From contig JAFWMH010000027.1 in assembly GCA_017510785.1 (NCBI GenBank), forward strand, positions 51,574 through 115,573: 64,000 bases of DNA, written 5' to 3'. The position numbers were made by a program, and so were the translations under genes. This document shows, piece by piece, positions 8,333-17,831 of the stretch (within the stretch, counting starts at the first letter, position 1; the number at the start of each line of letters is the position of its first letter). Origin of the DNA: Atopobiaceae bacterium (GTDB lineage: Bacteria > Actinomycetota > Coriobacteriia > Coriobacteriales > Atopobiaceae). The notes beneath the pieces were generated by a model. The model was given only the letters and a program-made list of their open reading frames with translations. It was not told the DNA's origin and made no database searches.

Positions 8333-9397
8333 ATGCTAAACATACGGCACGCGATTCTGCATGCCTTCGACTTCGATACCGGCACGATGTTTCTTTCGGA
8401 TCGCGAGCTCGACCTCGACGAGAAACTCGTGAAGTCCTACGTGCGTCGGCACCTTAATCGCTGTGTGAACAGCGAGCGAAACATGCACGGCGAGTTTGGC
8501 GAGGGTAGCGGCTTTGTGGAGGAGCTAGGGCTCTACCTCGGGCATCGCAACTCGTTTGAGGAACTCTCGAAGCAGCTTGCACAATTTATGTGGGAGACGC
8601 TGAGGACGTGCGATGACCTCGAGCCCCTCGACTTGCTCGTTGCGGACTTCGAGCAGAGTCCCGAGGCGCCGAAGGAGGATGCTAGCGAGGAGGAGCTCAA
8701 CAAGGCGTACGATGCAGAGCCCATCCGGCGATTCGCCATTCTCTTGCTTCCGCGCAGCCAAACGTTTATGCATAGCATCGAGCATCCGTCGGGAGGCGCC
8801 CTCAACGAAATCGTGCGCCACGATGCAACCTTGCCGAACCCTTCGGGCAAGGTCAATACCTATGCGCTTATCGACTGCACTACCATGGCCGTGGATTTTA
8901 GCGACAAGCCACGAACCATTGCGGGAGCCGAGGTATGGATAATGCCCAACATGCTGTTGCAATGCACGCGTGAGCCCTCGAGCCACGAGGTTATTGAGGA
9001 AGTCAAACGCATAATCGAGGAGGTTGCCGAGGAAGGTGGCCAAAACGTGGTGAGGGCCGTGTCGCGTGCGAAGGCTTGCGTCGCACACAGTGCGGAGGTT
9101 GACGAGCGCGTTATGCCTGAGCAAATTGGAAGCCAGGTGTTCGAGGACGAGCCCGTGATGGCGGAGCGCTTCGAGGAGCGGGCACAGGAGGCGGGCCTTC
9201 CCGAGGAGGTTCACGTGCGGCGTGCCGCGGCCAGGCGACTCACGAAGAACCATCGCATTCGCACGGATACGGGCATCGACATTGCCTTTCCCAGTGAGTA
9301 TAGCCTTGGGGACGACTACATTTCGTTCCAGCGCGAAGAGGACGGGACCATTAGCATTATGATTCGCAACGTGCAGAGTATCGAGAATCGCTCATGA
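8333..9397 (+). CDS. Nucleoid-associated protein, NdpA/YejK family
   Basis: A 354-residue protein opening with the family pattern IRHAILHAFDFDTG...LSDRELDLDE seen in the 37-kDa nucleoid-associated proteins. These bind DNA and are sporadically distributed; their exact job is unsettled. The middle contains DFSDKPRTIAGAEVW and the C-terminus IDIAFPSEY, also typical of this group. RBS ggggagtgagg. The stop overlaps the next start as atga, pointing to translational coupling with the transglutaminase-like gene. Confidence 0.8.
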   Translation: MLNIRHAILHAFDFDTGTMFLSDRELDLDEKLVKSYVRRHLNRCVNSERNMHGEFGEGSGFVEELGLYLGHRNSFEELSKQLAQFMWETLRTCDDLEPLDLLVADFEQSPEAPKEDASEEELNKAYDAEPIRRFAILLLPRSQTFMHSIEHPSGGALNEIVRHDATLPNPSGKVNTYALIDCTTMAVDFSDKPRTIAGAEVWIMPNMLLQCTREPSSHEVIEEVKRIIEEVAEEGGQNVVRAVSRAKACVAHSAEVDERVMPEQIGSQVFEDEPVMAERFEERAQEAGLPEEVHVRRAAARRLTKNHRIRTDTGIDIAFPSEYSLGDDYISFQREEDGTISIMIRNVQSIENRS

Positions 9398-10614
9398 GCG
9401 CACGAGGGGGAAATCGAGGGGGTTGCCTGGGTTGTGCCGCGGTGCTGGCGTTGTTGGCGGGCTGTGTTATTGCCATGGTGTATTTGCTGGCGCCGACGAC
9501 GGTTGGCATTACTGCGCAGGCATACACGCGGCGTACGCTCGAGTCGCTGGGAGTCGAGAAGAGGGAGCATCTTCCGCAGGAGGCCCTGGGTTACTTGGGC
9601 CAGAGGCTCAGCGAGCGTGAACAGCAGGCCTACATGCAGATTCTTGAGGGCGTGATGAAGTACGAGACGAGCATAGCCGTTCTCGATGCCACTTCCGAAG
9701 AGGTTGAGCACGCCTACTCCGCAATGATGTGCGATCATCCAGAGCTGTTTTGGCTCGACGGGTCGTTTATGTACACCACGCCCGAGATGCTCGATACCGT
9801 AACGGTGGAGCCGGGGTTGGGTCTCCCGCTTAATGAGGTGGAGCCAACGCGCAAAAGCATAGAGGCCGAGGCCGACGCTGTGTTGGCGCAAATCGGCGAC
9901 GAGACAAACGAGTACGAGGTTGCGCAAGGCGTGTACACCTACATCGCCTCGACTACCACATATGCCATTGATGCGCCGCATAGCCAAACCATTCAAAGCG
10001 TTCTGCTGAACCACCAGTCGGTGTGCGCGGGCTACGCGCGTACGTATCAGTACTTGTTGCAGCGTGCGGGAATGTTTTGCGCGTATGTTGAGGGGACCAT
10101 TGCCTCGACGGGCGAAACCCACGCATGGAATCTCACACGCATTGGAGGCGAGTACACGTACGTGGACCCGACTTGGGCCGATCCGACGTATACGGGCAAC
10201 GAAGTCGACGAGGTTCCTCCCGTTCCCGAAGACGCGGTTATCTACGACTACTTGGGCCTTACGACTGGCGAGATGGAGCGCGACGACCACGTGTTTAAGG
10301 ATGCCTCGGCATGGCCGGTGTGCGAGGCGACTGACTTCGACTATTATCGCGTACACGGCCTGTACTTCGATGCGTACGACGAGGCCGCGATCGGCGATGC
10401 GTTTTGGCGCCAGGTGGATGCCGGTGGCAATTTCGCCGCCTTCAAGTTTGGCTCGGAGGAACTTTACAACCAAGTGCTTGCCGATCTTTCCAATGGCAAG
10501 TTCCAACGCGAGAACCTCTTGGCCCTTGGTTCGCAATCCGAAACCGGCGAGACGTCCATCCACTACAGCTATTCGTCCTCGGACGCACTGCACATCATCA
10601 AGCTGTACTGGTAA
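9394..10614 (+). CDS. Membrane-anchored transglutaminase-like protein
   Basis: A 406-residue protein with one N-terminal membrane helix (about residues 10-32) and an extracytoplasmic transglutaminase-core domain. The catalytic triad is visible: Cys in SVCAGYARTYQYLL, His in ETHAWN and Asp in YVDPTWAD. The domain is used in bacteria as a cysteine protease or cross-linking enzyme at the wall. The C-terminal 100 residues are of unknown fold. It overlaps the preceding gene by four bases and is followed by two copies of the structured element. Confidence 0.85.
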   Translation: MSARGGNRGGCLGCAAVLALLAGCVIAMVYLLAPTTVGITAQAYTRRTLESLGVEKREHLPQEALGYLGQRLSEREQQAYMQILEGVMKYETSIAVLDATSEEVEHAYSAMMCDHPELFWLDGSFMYTTPEMLDTVTVEPGLGLPLNEVEPTRKSIEAEADAVLAQIGDETNEYEVAQGVYTYIASTTTYAIDAPHSQTIQSVLLNHQSVCAGYARTYQYLLQRAGMFCAYVEGTIASTGETHAWNLTRIGGEYTYVDPTWADPTYTGNEVDEVPPVPEDAVIYDYLGLTTGEMERDDHVFKDASAWPVCEATDFDYYRVHGLYFDAYDEAAIGDAFWRQVDAGGNFAAFKFGSEELYNQVLADLSNGKFQRENLLALGSQSETGETSIHYSYSSSDALHIIKLYW

Positions 10615-10638
10615 AACTGAACTGATAAAACCGAAAAG

Positions 10639-10700
10639 TGGCCCAAAGGAGCAGCCGCGCGCAGTTCCGCAGGAACGATAGCTGTTTGAGCTTTGCCCCC
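10639..10700 (+). repeat. Structured dispersed element, copy B
   Basis: It shares the core gccgcgcgcagttccgcagg and flanks with copy C, 22 bases downstream, but its 3' arm has decayed so the outer stem no longer closes. Confidence 0.6.
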
Positions 10701-10722
10701 ACAGAACGGTCAAATCAAGGAG

Positions 10723-10792
10723 TGGCCCGGAGGAGGAGCCGCGCGCAGTTCCGCAGGAACGAGGACTGTGTGAGCACGGCCCCCTCCGGGCC
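10723..10792 (+). repeat. Structured dispersed element, copy C
   Basis: A 10-bp outer stem (ggcccggagg with cctccgggcc) closes a 50-base interior with the gttcc-gca-ggaac hairpin. It lies between two convergent genes and may stop both transcripts, though it has no T-run. The tandem B-C pair suggests local duplication. Confidence 0.65.
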
Positions 10793-10832
10793 ACGGACTG
10801 TGGGTTGACGCTAGCGGGCCGTCGCTAGGTTG

Positions 10833-11789
10833 CTATTTCAGGACCTTGCCTTCCACGGCGGTGAAGGCGAGCGGTCCGACGAACGAGGCGCCGAATCCGG
10901 TGGCGAAGTTCTTGAGGAACTCGAGCCAGCGGATGTCCATGCCCGTAAACGTGAGGACCTTGGGCACGTTGTGCAGAATAAGGATGACGATGAGGCCGAC
11001 GACGAGACGCAAAACGATGCGCTTCCAATCGCGTTTGTCTGTTTCCTTGAATCCAATGTAGGTACGCTCGAGATACCAGCCCACGATGGCGCCGCTAAAG
11101 ATGCCGCCCGACTTGAAGCAGTCGATTTGCATGGCGACGGGATCGACGAGCACCGCGCCCGTTTCGTTGAGGTCCATGGGGTAGGGCTTGAGCAACACGT
11201 ACAGAAGATATGCCAACGTGAACACGCCAGCGGCAATCGCCACGATGCGGTCGTTGCCCTTCGATGTGTTCACCCACTCGAGCAGGCATGTGGTTGCAAA
11301 TATGATGGTAATGGACTCGACGAGAGCCACGATTACGTCTTGCGGGGTGTGTACGCCGAGGAAGTTGCGCGAAAACGCCACGAGTACCACGAAAACCCAG
11401 CACGCAATGTTAAGCCACGGCCACTTTTTGCGATAATGCCAGCCGAAGGCGCCAATTACGTTGACGGCGGTTTGGGTGTGTCCGCTTGGGAACGAATAGC
11501 CCGTCGCCGCTGCAAGCGCGCCTTGTGCAGGACGAAGCACCTTGCTGCGAATCCAAGGACGGTACGCGCATACGGTGTTCTTTATAAGCTGGTTGCAAAC
11601 GGTGCCAAGGGAAAACGAGAAGAGCAGGAACTCGCCGCCACGCTTATCGAGGCACCAGTACAAGAGACAAGGAAGAATGATGAGCGCCGAATTGGCTGCG
11701 ATATCCGAAATTATGACGAATAAGGTCTCGATGAAGCCCGGCAGAGAGGTGCGAATACCCTCCAGCCACAATAGATACGAGATGTCCAA
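10833..11789 (-). CDS. PAP2-family membrane phosphatase
   Basis: A 318-residue polytopic membrane protein with two of the three phosphatase motifs clear: PSGHTQTA near residue 100 and SRNFLGVHTPQDV near 145. It probably removes phosphate from a lipid such as undecaprenyl pyrophosphate or phosphatidylglycerol phosphate. It is longer than typical members through extra C-terminal helices, a layout common in Firmicutes and Actinomycetota. The start is a TTG at 11,789, eight bases after aaggagg; no ATG in frame fits as well. It is divergent from pilB with a 160-base spacer. Confidence 0.88.
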   Translation of the reverse strand: MDISYLLWLEGIRTSLPGFIETLFVIISDIAANSALIILPCLLYWCLDKRGGEFLLFSFSLGTVCNQLIKNTVCAYRPWIRSKVLRPAQGALAAATGYSFPSGHTQTAVNVIGAFGWHYRKKWPWLNIACWVFVVLVAFSRNFLGVHTPQDVIVALVESITIIFATTCLLEWVNTSKGNDRIVAIAAGVFTLAYLLYVLLKPYPMDLNETGAVLVDPVAMQIDCFKSGGIFSGAIVGWYLERTYIGFKETDKRDWKRIVLRLVVGLIVILILHNVPKVLTFTGMDIRWLEFLKNFATGFGASFVGPLAFTAVEGKVLK

Positions 11790-11951
11790 AAGTAATACCT
11801 CCTTCGTTGCGGATGCGTAAGCCCTATTCTAGCTTTTGTCTCCTAGCAGAACAGTGGGTTTTTGCGGCACGTTCGTGCTGCGTTCCGCACAAGCGAGTGA
11901 CGCAAAAGTAGTACTATGGAATGCAGCTGATCAACGAGACGGGGAGCATTC

Positions 11952-13658
11952 ATGAAGTTCACGCGACTTGGAGACCTTCTTATTGACGCCGGCGTAATTA
12001 CCGACGAGCAGCTTGGTCAGGCGCTTGCCAACCAAAAGAAGACGAAGCGCCGCTTGGGCGACGAGTTGGTGCAGTCGGGCATCATTACCGAGCGCCAGGT
12101 GGTGGACGCCCTCACCATGCAGTTGGGCATCGATTTTATTGACCTCACCCAGGTGGACATTAGTCCCGAAATGACGAAGCTCGTGCCGAAGAACCTCGCC
12201 AAGCGCTACAACGTGGTACCGGTGCGTACTCGAGGCGACGAGCTGTACCTTGCCATGAGCGACCCGCTCAACTTTATTGCCACCGAAGAGGTGCGCGCGG
12301 CATCGAAGCGTCGCGTGGTGCCCATGATCGCCATGCAGTCGGGCATCGATCATGCCATCAGCCAGCTCTATGGCACCGAGGGTGCGAAGCGCGCCATTTT
12401 GGAGATGCAGCAGGAAGTGGGCGAGAGTGCCCGCGAACGCGCGAACCTGCAAGTTGCGGAGGTGGGCGAGCAAAGCGAGAGTTCGGCGCCGTCCATTCGC
12501 TTGGTCGACAACATCATCGAACGTGGCCTTTCCACGCGTGCCTCGGATATTCACATCGAACCCATGGAGAAGGAGGTCGTCGTGCGCATGCGCGTGGACG
12601 GCCTGCTTCACACGGAGTTCAACATTCCCAAGGAGCTTCAGCAATCGCTCACCTCGCGCGTCAAGGTTATGTGCAACATGGACGTTACCGAGCGTCGCGT
12701 GCCGCAAGACGGCCGTGCCATCGTGCGTATTCGCATGCGCGAGGCGGACCTGCGTGTTTCGACGCTCCCGACGGTTCACGGCGAGAAAATCGTTATGCGA
12801 ATTCTCGATCGCGACAAAAAGCTTAACTCGCCCGAACAGCTTGGTTTCATGGGTACGAACCTTCGCAACTACAACTATTTGCTCGGCCTCAAGCAGGGCA
12901 TCGTGCTGCTCGTGGGCCCCACCGGTTCGGGCAAGAGTTCCACGTTGTTCACGATGATTAGCCGCCTCAACGTGGAAGAGGTCAACATCGTAACGCTCGA
13001 GGACCCGGTGGAGTTCAACATCGAGGGCGTCAACCAGGTGCAAATCAACGAGAAGACGGGCACGACCTTCGCCTCGGGCCTGCGTTCCATCCTGCGTCAG
13101 GACCCCGACATCATTTCCATCGGCGAGATTCGCGACCGAGAGACGGCCGACATCGCGTTTCGCTCGGCCGTGACGGGCCACTTCGTGCTCTCGACGCTGC
13201 ACACCAACGACGCCGTGGCCACGCTCGACCGTTTGGACGACATTGGCGTGGAGCCGTACATGGTGGCGACCGCACTCAAGGGCGTAATTTCGCAGCGCCT
13301 CGTGCGTCGCATTTGCACGCACTGCAAGGAGATGTACGAGCCGAGCGAGGAAGAGCTCATGGCCATTGGCATAAGCGCGGAAGAGGCCAAGAGAACGGGG
13401 CTTATGCTTGCACGTGGACGAGGTTGCGCGGAGTGCTACCAAAGTGGGTATCGTGGGCGCATTGTTGTGGTGGAAACGCTTGTAATAGACAAAGGCATCC
13501 GCCACGTCATCGCAACGCAGGGCAGCCGTGCGGAGCTTCTCGCCGCCGTTGCCAAGAGCGGATTCGAACCGGTAATCGAGAACTGTCGCACGCTTGTTCG
13601 TCAGGGAATTACTACCATAGAGGAAGTGCAGCGCGTGGTATTCTCCGATGATGAGTAG
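11952..13658 (+). CDS. pilB: Type IV pilus assembly ATPase PilB
   Basis: A 568-residue hexameric ATPase that drives pilin extension. The N-terminal GspE domain (FTRLGDLLIDAGVITDEQL) is complete. Walker A is GPTGSGKSS near residue 323, the Asp box is near 340-355, and Walker B is DPDIISIGEIRD. The four-cysteine zinc region (ICTHC near 454 and GCAEC near 490) is intact, separating it from retraction ATPases. It heads the run pilB-pilT-pilC with spacings of 36 and 66 bases. RBS ggggag. Confidence 0.95.
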   Translation: MKFTRLGDLLIDAGVITDEQLGQALANQKKTKRRLGDELVQSGIITERQVVDALTMQLGIDFIDLTQVDISPEMTKLVPKNLAKRYNVVPVRTRGDELYLAMSDPLNFIATEEVRAASKRRVVPMIAMQSGIDHAISQLYGTEGAKRAILEMQQEVGESARERANLQVAEVGEQSESSAPSIRLVDNIIERGLSTRASDIHIEPMEKEVVVRMRVDGLLHTEFNIPKELQQSLTSRVKVMCNMDVTERRVPQDGRAIVRIRMREADLRVSTLPTVHGEKIVMRILDRDKKLNSPEQLGFMGTNLRNYNYLLGLKQGIVLLVGPTGSGKSSTLFTMISRLNVEEVNIVTLEDPVEFNIEGVNQVQINEKTGTTFASGLRSILRQDPDIISIGEIRDRETADIAFRSAVTGHFVLSTLHTNDAVATLDRLDDIGVEPYMVATALKGVISQRLVRRICTHCKEMYEPSEEELMAIGISAEEAKRTGLMLARGRGCAECYQSGYRGRIVVVETLVIDKGIRHVIATQGSRAELLAAVAKSGFEPVIENCRTLVRQGITTIEEVQRVVFSDDE

Positions 13659-13694
13659 GGAAGCTGGAAGGTGCACGATTAGAAGGGACGCAAC

Positions 13695-14744
13695 ATGCCA
13701 TCACTTGACGCCATCATTTGTGCCGCAAGCGATAGGGGAACCTCCGACATCCTCATCGCGCCGAACGTGCCGATTCGCTTTAGGGTGGACGGATCGCTGG
13801 TTGATGCCAACGACATGATTCTTACGCCGGAGGACACGGCGCAGATCGCCCGAGAGGCATGCGGCGACGAGTACGAAAAGCTGCTGCGCGGCATTGAGGT
13901 CGACCTTGCGACGACGTTCTCGAACGGGGTGCGTTGCCGTCTTAACGTGTACAGCTCCATGGGGCACGCGTGCTTGGCCATCCGTTTGCTTGCGAGTTCG
14001 ATTCCCGACCTCGATAGGCTTGGCGTACCACCGGTGGTGCATGAGTTCCCGAATTATCAGCGCGGCATCGTCATCGTGACGGGGGAGACGGGCTCGGGCA
14101 AGTCGACAACGCTCGCGGCCATTATCGACCGCATTAACCACACGCGGCCCGACCACATCGTGACGCTTGAGGACCCGGTGGAATACGTGTACGAGCCGGA
14201 TAGGTGCTCCATCGACCAACGCGAGATTGGGCGCGATACGGCGAGCTTTGCCGAGGGTTTGCGTGCGGTGTTGCGTCAGGACCCCGACGTCATCCTGGTG
14301 GGCGAGATGCGCGACTTCCAAACCATCGAGACGGCGCTTACGGCTGCCGAGACGGGCCACTTGGTGTTTGGCACGCTTCACACGCAGTCGGCACCCGACT
14401 CCATCGACCGCTTGGTGGACGTGTTCCCCGAGGAGCGTCAGCAGCAAATTCGCATGCAGCTTTCCATGACGCTCAAGGCGGTGGTGAGCCAGCAGCTCAT
14501 CAAAAGACGTGGCGGTGGTCGCGTGCTGGCGGCCGAGGTCATGATCGTGAACCCGGCAATTAAGAATCTTATTCGCGAGGGCAAGACGCCCCAAATTGCC
14601 AACACGCTCGCGACGACGGCGGAGCTGGGTTCGGTGACGATGGACCGCGCGTTGCAGGCGCTCGTTCGTAGTCGCACGATTACGGCGGCAGATGCCATCG
14701 CGGCCGCGCACGATCCGGACCAGATGCGACGTTCGGTTCGTTAG
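13695..14744 (+). CDS. pilT: Pilus retraction ATPase PilT
   Basis: A 349-residue ATPase. It starts directly with the PilT N-domain (DIIICAASDRGTSDILI-like), has Walker A TGETGSGKSTT near residue 130 and Walker B DPDVILVGEMRD. The family AIRNLIREGK-type motif appears as PAIKNLIREGKTPQI, and it lacks the PilB zinc region. It should depolymerise the pilus for twitching or DNA uptake. Second gene of the pilus motor run. Confidence 0.94.
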   Translation: MPSLDAIICAASDRGTSDILIAPNVPIRFRVDGSLVDANDMILTPEDTAQIAREACGDEYEKLLRGIEVDLATTFSNGVRCRLNVYSSMGHACLAIRLLASSIPDLDRLGVPPVVHEFPNYQRGIVIVTGETGSGKSTTLAAIIDRINHTRPDHIVTLEDPVEYVYEPDRCSIDQREIGRDTASFAEGLRAVLRQDPDVILVGEMRDFQTIETALTAAETGHLVFGTLHTQSAPDSIDRLVDVFPEERQQQIRMQLSMTLKAVVSQQLIKRRGGGRVLAAEVMIVNPAIKNLIREGKTPQIANTLATTAELGSVTMDRALQALVRSRTITAADAIAAAHDPDQMRRSVR

Positions 14745-14810
14745 CGCTGCTGGTCGGTTCGTGGCGGATGTGGCGACGCTACCGCACTACGTCCATCAAG
14801 GAGGATTCTC

Positions 14811-16031
14811 GTGAAGACGTTTAAATATACTGCACGTTCGTCGTATGGCGCCAAAGTGGAAGGCGTGGTGGAGGCGAACACGCAGGATGAGGCTGTTATC
14901 CAGCTCAAGGATGATGGCTACATCGTTACGTCAATCGAAGTCTCGGGCAGCGAGCACGATATTGACTTGCGCATCGGCAGCAGGAAGACGAAGGACAAAA
15001 CCATCTCGGTTATGTGCAACCAGTTTGCCATTATCCTTGAGGCAGGCTTGCCCATCGTGCGTACGCTGCAGCTCGTCGCTGGCCAAACCGAGGACAAGAC
15101 GCTTCACGAGATTCTTGAAAACGTTGCCGACGACGTGGCGGCGGGATACGAGCTCGCACCGAGCTTCGAGAAGCACGGGCCGAATTTGCCGGCAACGTTT
15201 ATAGAGTCGGTGCGCGCTGGCGAGCAATCCGGTAACTTGTCGCTGGTGTTCCAACGGTTGGCCGATTTCTACCGCAAGCAATCGGAGACGAGCGGCAAGG
15301 TGAAGAGCGCCATGGTGTACCCCACCTTCATTATGGTGGTGGCAGTCGTCGTGGTGGCGGTTATTATGATTTTTGCCGTGCCGACTTTTAAGACAACGTT
15401 CGAGAGCATGGGCAACGAGCTGCCTGCTCCGACGCAAATCATGATCGATACGTCCGACTTCCTTACGTCGTATTGGTGGATTATTGTGCTTGTGGTGGGC
15501 ATGCTGTACGCAAGCGTGCAGATTGCCAAGCAGCAGAGCGAGGAGTTCCGCCTTAAGTGGAGTCAGCTCGGGACGAAGGTTCCCGTAATTGGCAACATTA
15601 CGACGATGAGCTGTTCGTCGCAGTATGCTTCCACGATGGCCGTTATGATGACGGCAGGCCTTTCGGCATCGCAAGCCGTTGAGGTTACGTCGCGCACGAT
15701 TGGGAATTACTACATGGGGCATGAGCTTGCGAGCATTGTGCCCGACTTGGAGGCGGGTCGTCCGCTGGGGGAGATGCTACGCAAGACTGGCGCGTATCCG
15801 CAGTTGGTAACCGAGATGACGGGCGTGGGCGAAGAAACGGGTGAGTTGGAGCATACGCTCGAAGTTGTGAGCGACTACTACGACTTCGAGGTGCAGGAGG
15901 CGACGGCACGTGCCATCGGCATGCTCGAGCCCATCACCATTGTGCTGCTGGCCGGCATCGTGTGCATCATTTTGCTGGCAGTGTACCTGCCCATGTTCAG
16001 CATTTACGGCGACTTCAACTCGACGCTGTAG
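14811..16031 (+). CDS. pilC: Pilus inner-membrane platform protein PilC
   Basis: A 406-residue GspF/PilC protein with two T2SSF domains and three membrane helices (about residues 170-195, 222-240 and 370-395). It opens with the family start FKYTARSSYGAKVEG. It couples PilB and PilT to pilin assembly. The start is GTG at 14,811 behind aaggagg. No pilM-N-O or secretin gene follows, as expected for a monoderm pilus with a reduced gene set. Confidence 0.94.
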   Translation: MKTFKYTARSSYGAKVEGVVEANTQDEAVIQLKDDGYIVTSIEVSGSEHDIDLRIGSRKTKDKTISVMCNQFAIILEAGLPIVRTLQLVAGQTEDKTLHEILENVADDVAAGYELAPSFEKHGPNLPATFIESVRAGEQSGNLSLVFQRLADFYRKQSETSGKVKSAMVYPTFIMVVAVVVVAVIMIFAVPTFKTTFESMGNELPAPTQIMIDTSDFLTSYWWIIVLVVGMLYASVQIAKQQSEEFRLKWSQLGTKVPVIGNITTMSCSSQYASTMAVMMTAGLSASQAVEVTSRTIGNYYMGHELASIVPDLEAGRPLGEMLRKTGAYPQLVTEMTGVGEETGELEHTLEVVSDYYDFEVQEATARAIGMLEPITIVLLAGIVCIILLAVYLPMFSIYGDFNSTL

Positions 16032-16039
16032 CAGGTGGA

Positions 16040-16290
16040 TTGGCGGTCGTGCGGGTGGTGTGTGTGGACGTGCCTGGTCGCGCCTGGCTGTGCGCTTGCT
16101 GGTTGTGCGCCCGGTCGCGCTTGGTCGTGGGCTTGGGCTCGCCTGACCGTGGGCACCCGGTGTGTCCCTGCCGCGCTTGGCTGTGCGCGGGGTGCGTGCT
16201 TGGTCCTGGGCTTGGGCTCGCCGGTCGTGGGCGCCCGCGCACGGTTGTGCGGTTTGCCGCGCTTGGTCGTGTGCTTGCTCCCAGCGTCTA
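16040..16290. repeat. GC-rich degenerate repeat tract after pilC
   Basis: Short words such as cgcgcttggtcgtg, gggcttgggctcgcc and ggctgtgcgc recur several times without fixed spacing. Frames through it are Cys/Arg/Gly-rich and lack ribosome sites, so it is read as non-coding. It separates the pilus motor genes from the pilin array. Confidence 0.65.
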
Positions 16291-16424
16291 CGTCATGCCA
16301 TGTTGGAACCTGCGTCAGCGCGGTAATGCCTTGCTGCGGATCCGTTTATAAAGAATTGTGGCCACGAAGTTTCGACCATATGACGAAACCCCAGTTCGGA
16401 GGGGCATTGGCATAAATAGTCAAA

Positions 16425-16467
16425 TATCACGTGCCCAGTGTATAAAATACACAGTGGGCACGTGATA
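16425..16467. repeat. Strong hairpin in the pilC-pilin gap
   Basis: 13 paired bases, a 2-base bulge and 6 more paired bases close a 3-base loop (arms built on tatcacgtgccca). A smaller hairpin, gtttcg with cgaaac, lies at 16,370-16,389. There is no T-run. The rest of 16,468-16,750 shows no gene. Confidence 0.6.
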
Positions 16468-16750
16468 GTGCGAAACTTATGCTTTAGTGCCTCTCATCAG
16501 GCGTTTTGCATGCGCGTTCAAAACTTCGTGCCCACTAACTTTTATGTGGTCCGAGTGGCATGCGCTCGACGCTATGCTATCACGTCGCAATGGGAGAGTT
16601 TTGTGAGCCAATCTAGTGGTTTGCGCCCATGCGTCGGTTTCTTAAGCAAAGGAATACCCTCGGCAGAACCTTCCAAGTTAGCTGGTCGGGACCACTCGTC
16701 AAGGTTGGGTTTGTTCGATAGGCAGCCCTGCTAACAAACAGCCCGAAACC

Positions 16751-16930
16751 TGTGTGCTGTGGGTGCCACTTAACCCCGGTTTCGTGCGCTAAACGGCCCC
16801 GCTGGCACACAACCCGCGTAACGTGTACCGGGAGGGCCACTTAGCCCGGCCTTTGTCCGCTAAACGGCCCCGTCAGTACACAACTTGCATCTTATGTACC
16901 GGGAGACCCCTTAGGTCAGGATTTGTCGGT
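16751..16930. repeat. 71-bp tandem repeat, about 2.5 copies
   Basis: The word cgctaaacggcccc is at 16,787 and again 71 bases later at 16,858. The ccacttagcccgg-like word recurs at 16,765, 16,836 and, diverged, 16,907 at the same spacing, as does gtgtaccggga. Copies are diverged, so the array is old. 16,931-17,160 has no recognisable gene. Confidence 0.7.
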
Positions 16931-17159
16931 AACGTATTGGCGCTGGCCGGGTGTAACAGCGCTCTGCCCTGCATCTTGTGCCACACCCTTCTGAAATTCG
17001 TGGGCCTGCCGAATGAATCATGAAATTGCACCATGAAATATTGGCGTTGCATTTGGGACGCACCAAGGACGCAATGCGTGTAAAATGACTGTGACCCGAG
17101 TAGGGGAGCACGCTCTTTGGTGGATGCTCAAGGATGTGATATCGCATGACTCGGAGCGA

Positions 17160-17296
17160 ATTTTTTCGTGCGTTTACGAGATTTTCCGTATATTTTAAGG
17201 ATGAATAGTGCATAATATTGAAAGAGGGTTTTCTATATTGTTGGATGCGTCGAAGGGACGCACGAGGGTGCAAGAGCACCAGAATTGAGGTGGGAC
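17160..17296 (+). promoter_or_regulatory. Promoter and leader of pilin copy 1
   Basis: An AT-rich stretch with several -10-like words (tatatt near 17,191, cataat near 17,212) leads into a leader with two small hairpins, tgcgtc-gaagg-gacgca at 17,246 and ggtgc-aaga-gcacc at 17,267. A gaggtgg site then sits six bases before the ATG. None of the other pilin copies has a comparable upstream region. Confidence 0.5.
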
Positions 17297-17755
17297 ATGA
17301 AGGACTATCTGGAGAAGAGGCGCGAGGAGCTCTCCAAGCGCGACGGCGGCTTCACGCTGATGGAGATGCTCATCGTTGTCGCCATCATCGCGGTGCTCAT
17401 CGCGATCGCGATTCCGGTGTTTACGAGCCAGTTGGAGAAGAGTCGCGATACGACCTCGATTGCTAACGTACGCTCGGCTTATGCAGAATCGCAAGCGGCA
17501 TATCTGAGTGAAACAGAAGGCAACAAGAACGTGAAGATAAATAAGACGGGTAATAAAATCACTTCGGTTGAGGTAAGTGGCGTCGAATTCCAAGGGGTTC
17601 AGACCGGCTGGAGTGGCGCAAATACGAATCTTCCAAAGGATGTTACATGGACTGCACTTACCGACGCGGTAGGGGGCGAGGCAGGTTCCTATACCCTGAC
17701 TTTTACCTATGCTGACGATGGCACGATAACGCTGAGCACCGCGGCGAAAGCGTAA
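17297..17755 (+). CDS. Type IV pilin, copy 1 (likely expressed)
   Basis: A 152-residue prepilin. A charged leader ends in RDGG, followed by the mature start FTLMEMLIVVAII, with Glu5, and a hydrophobic helix to about residue 45. PilD (31,788) should cut after GlyGly and methylate Phe1. The variable domain (about 50-152) has no cysteines and ends GTITLSTAAKA. The ATG 17,297 is preferred to a TTG at 17,285 because gaggtgg is spaced for the ATG. The first 150 bases are almost identical to copies at 19,618(-), 24,834(+) and 26,347(-); beyond that the proteins diverge. A 19-bp palindrome closes the unit. Confidence 0.9.
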   Translation: MKDYLEKRREELSKRDGGFTLMEMLIVVAIIAVLIAIAIPVFTSQLEKSRDTTSIANVRSAYAESQAAYLSETEGNKNVKINKTGNKITSVEVSGVEFQGVQTGWSGANTNLPKDVTWTALTDAVGGEAGSYTLTFTYADDGTITLSTAAKA

Positions 17756-17831
17756 GTGCTATCTGCCGTTCCTAGCATTGCGTCCTCACAGGATTCTTGG
17801 TTAAAGGGCTCTTAATGCATTGAAGGCATGG

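Noticed and set aside
17100..17296. Neisseria-type G-quadruplex trigger upstream of the expressed pilin
   Set aside because: No run of four or more G tracts was found before copy 1; any variation would need another trigger.
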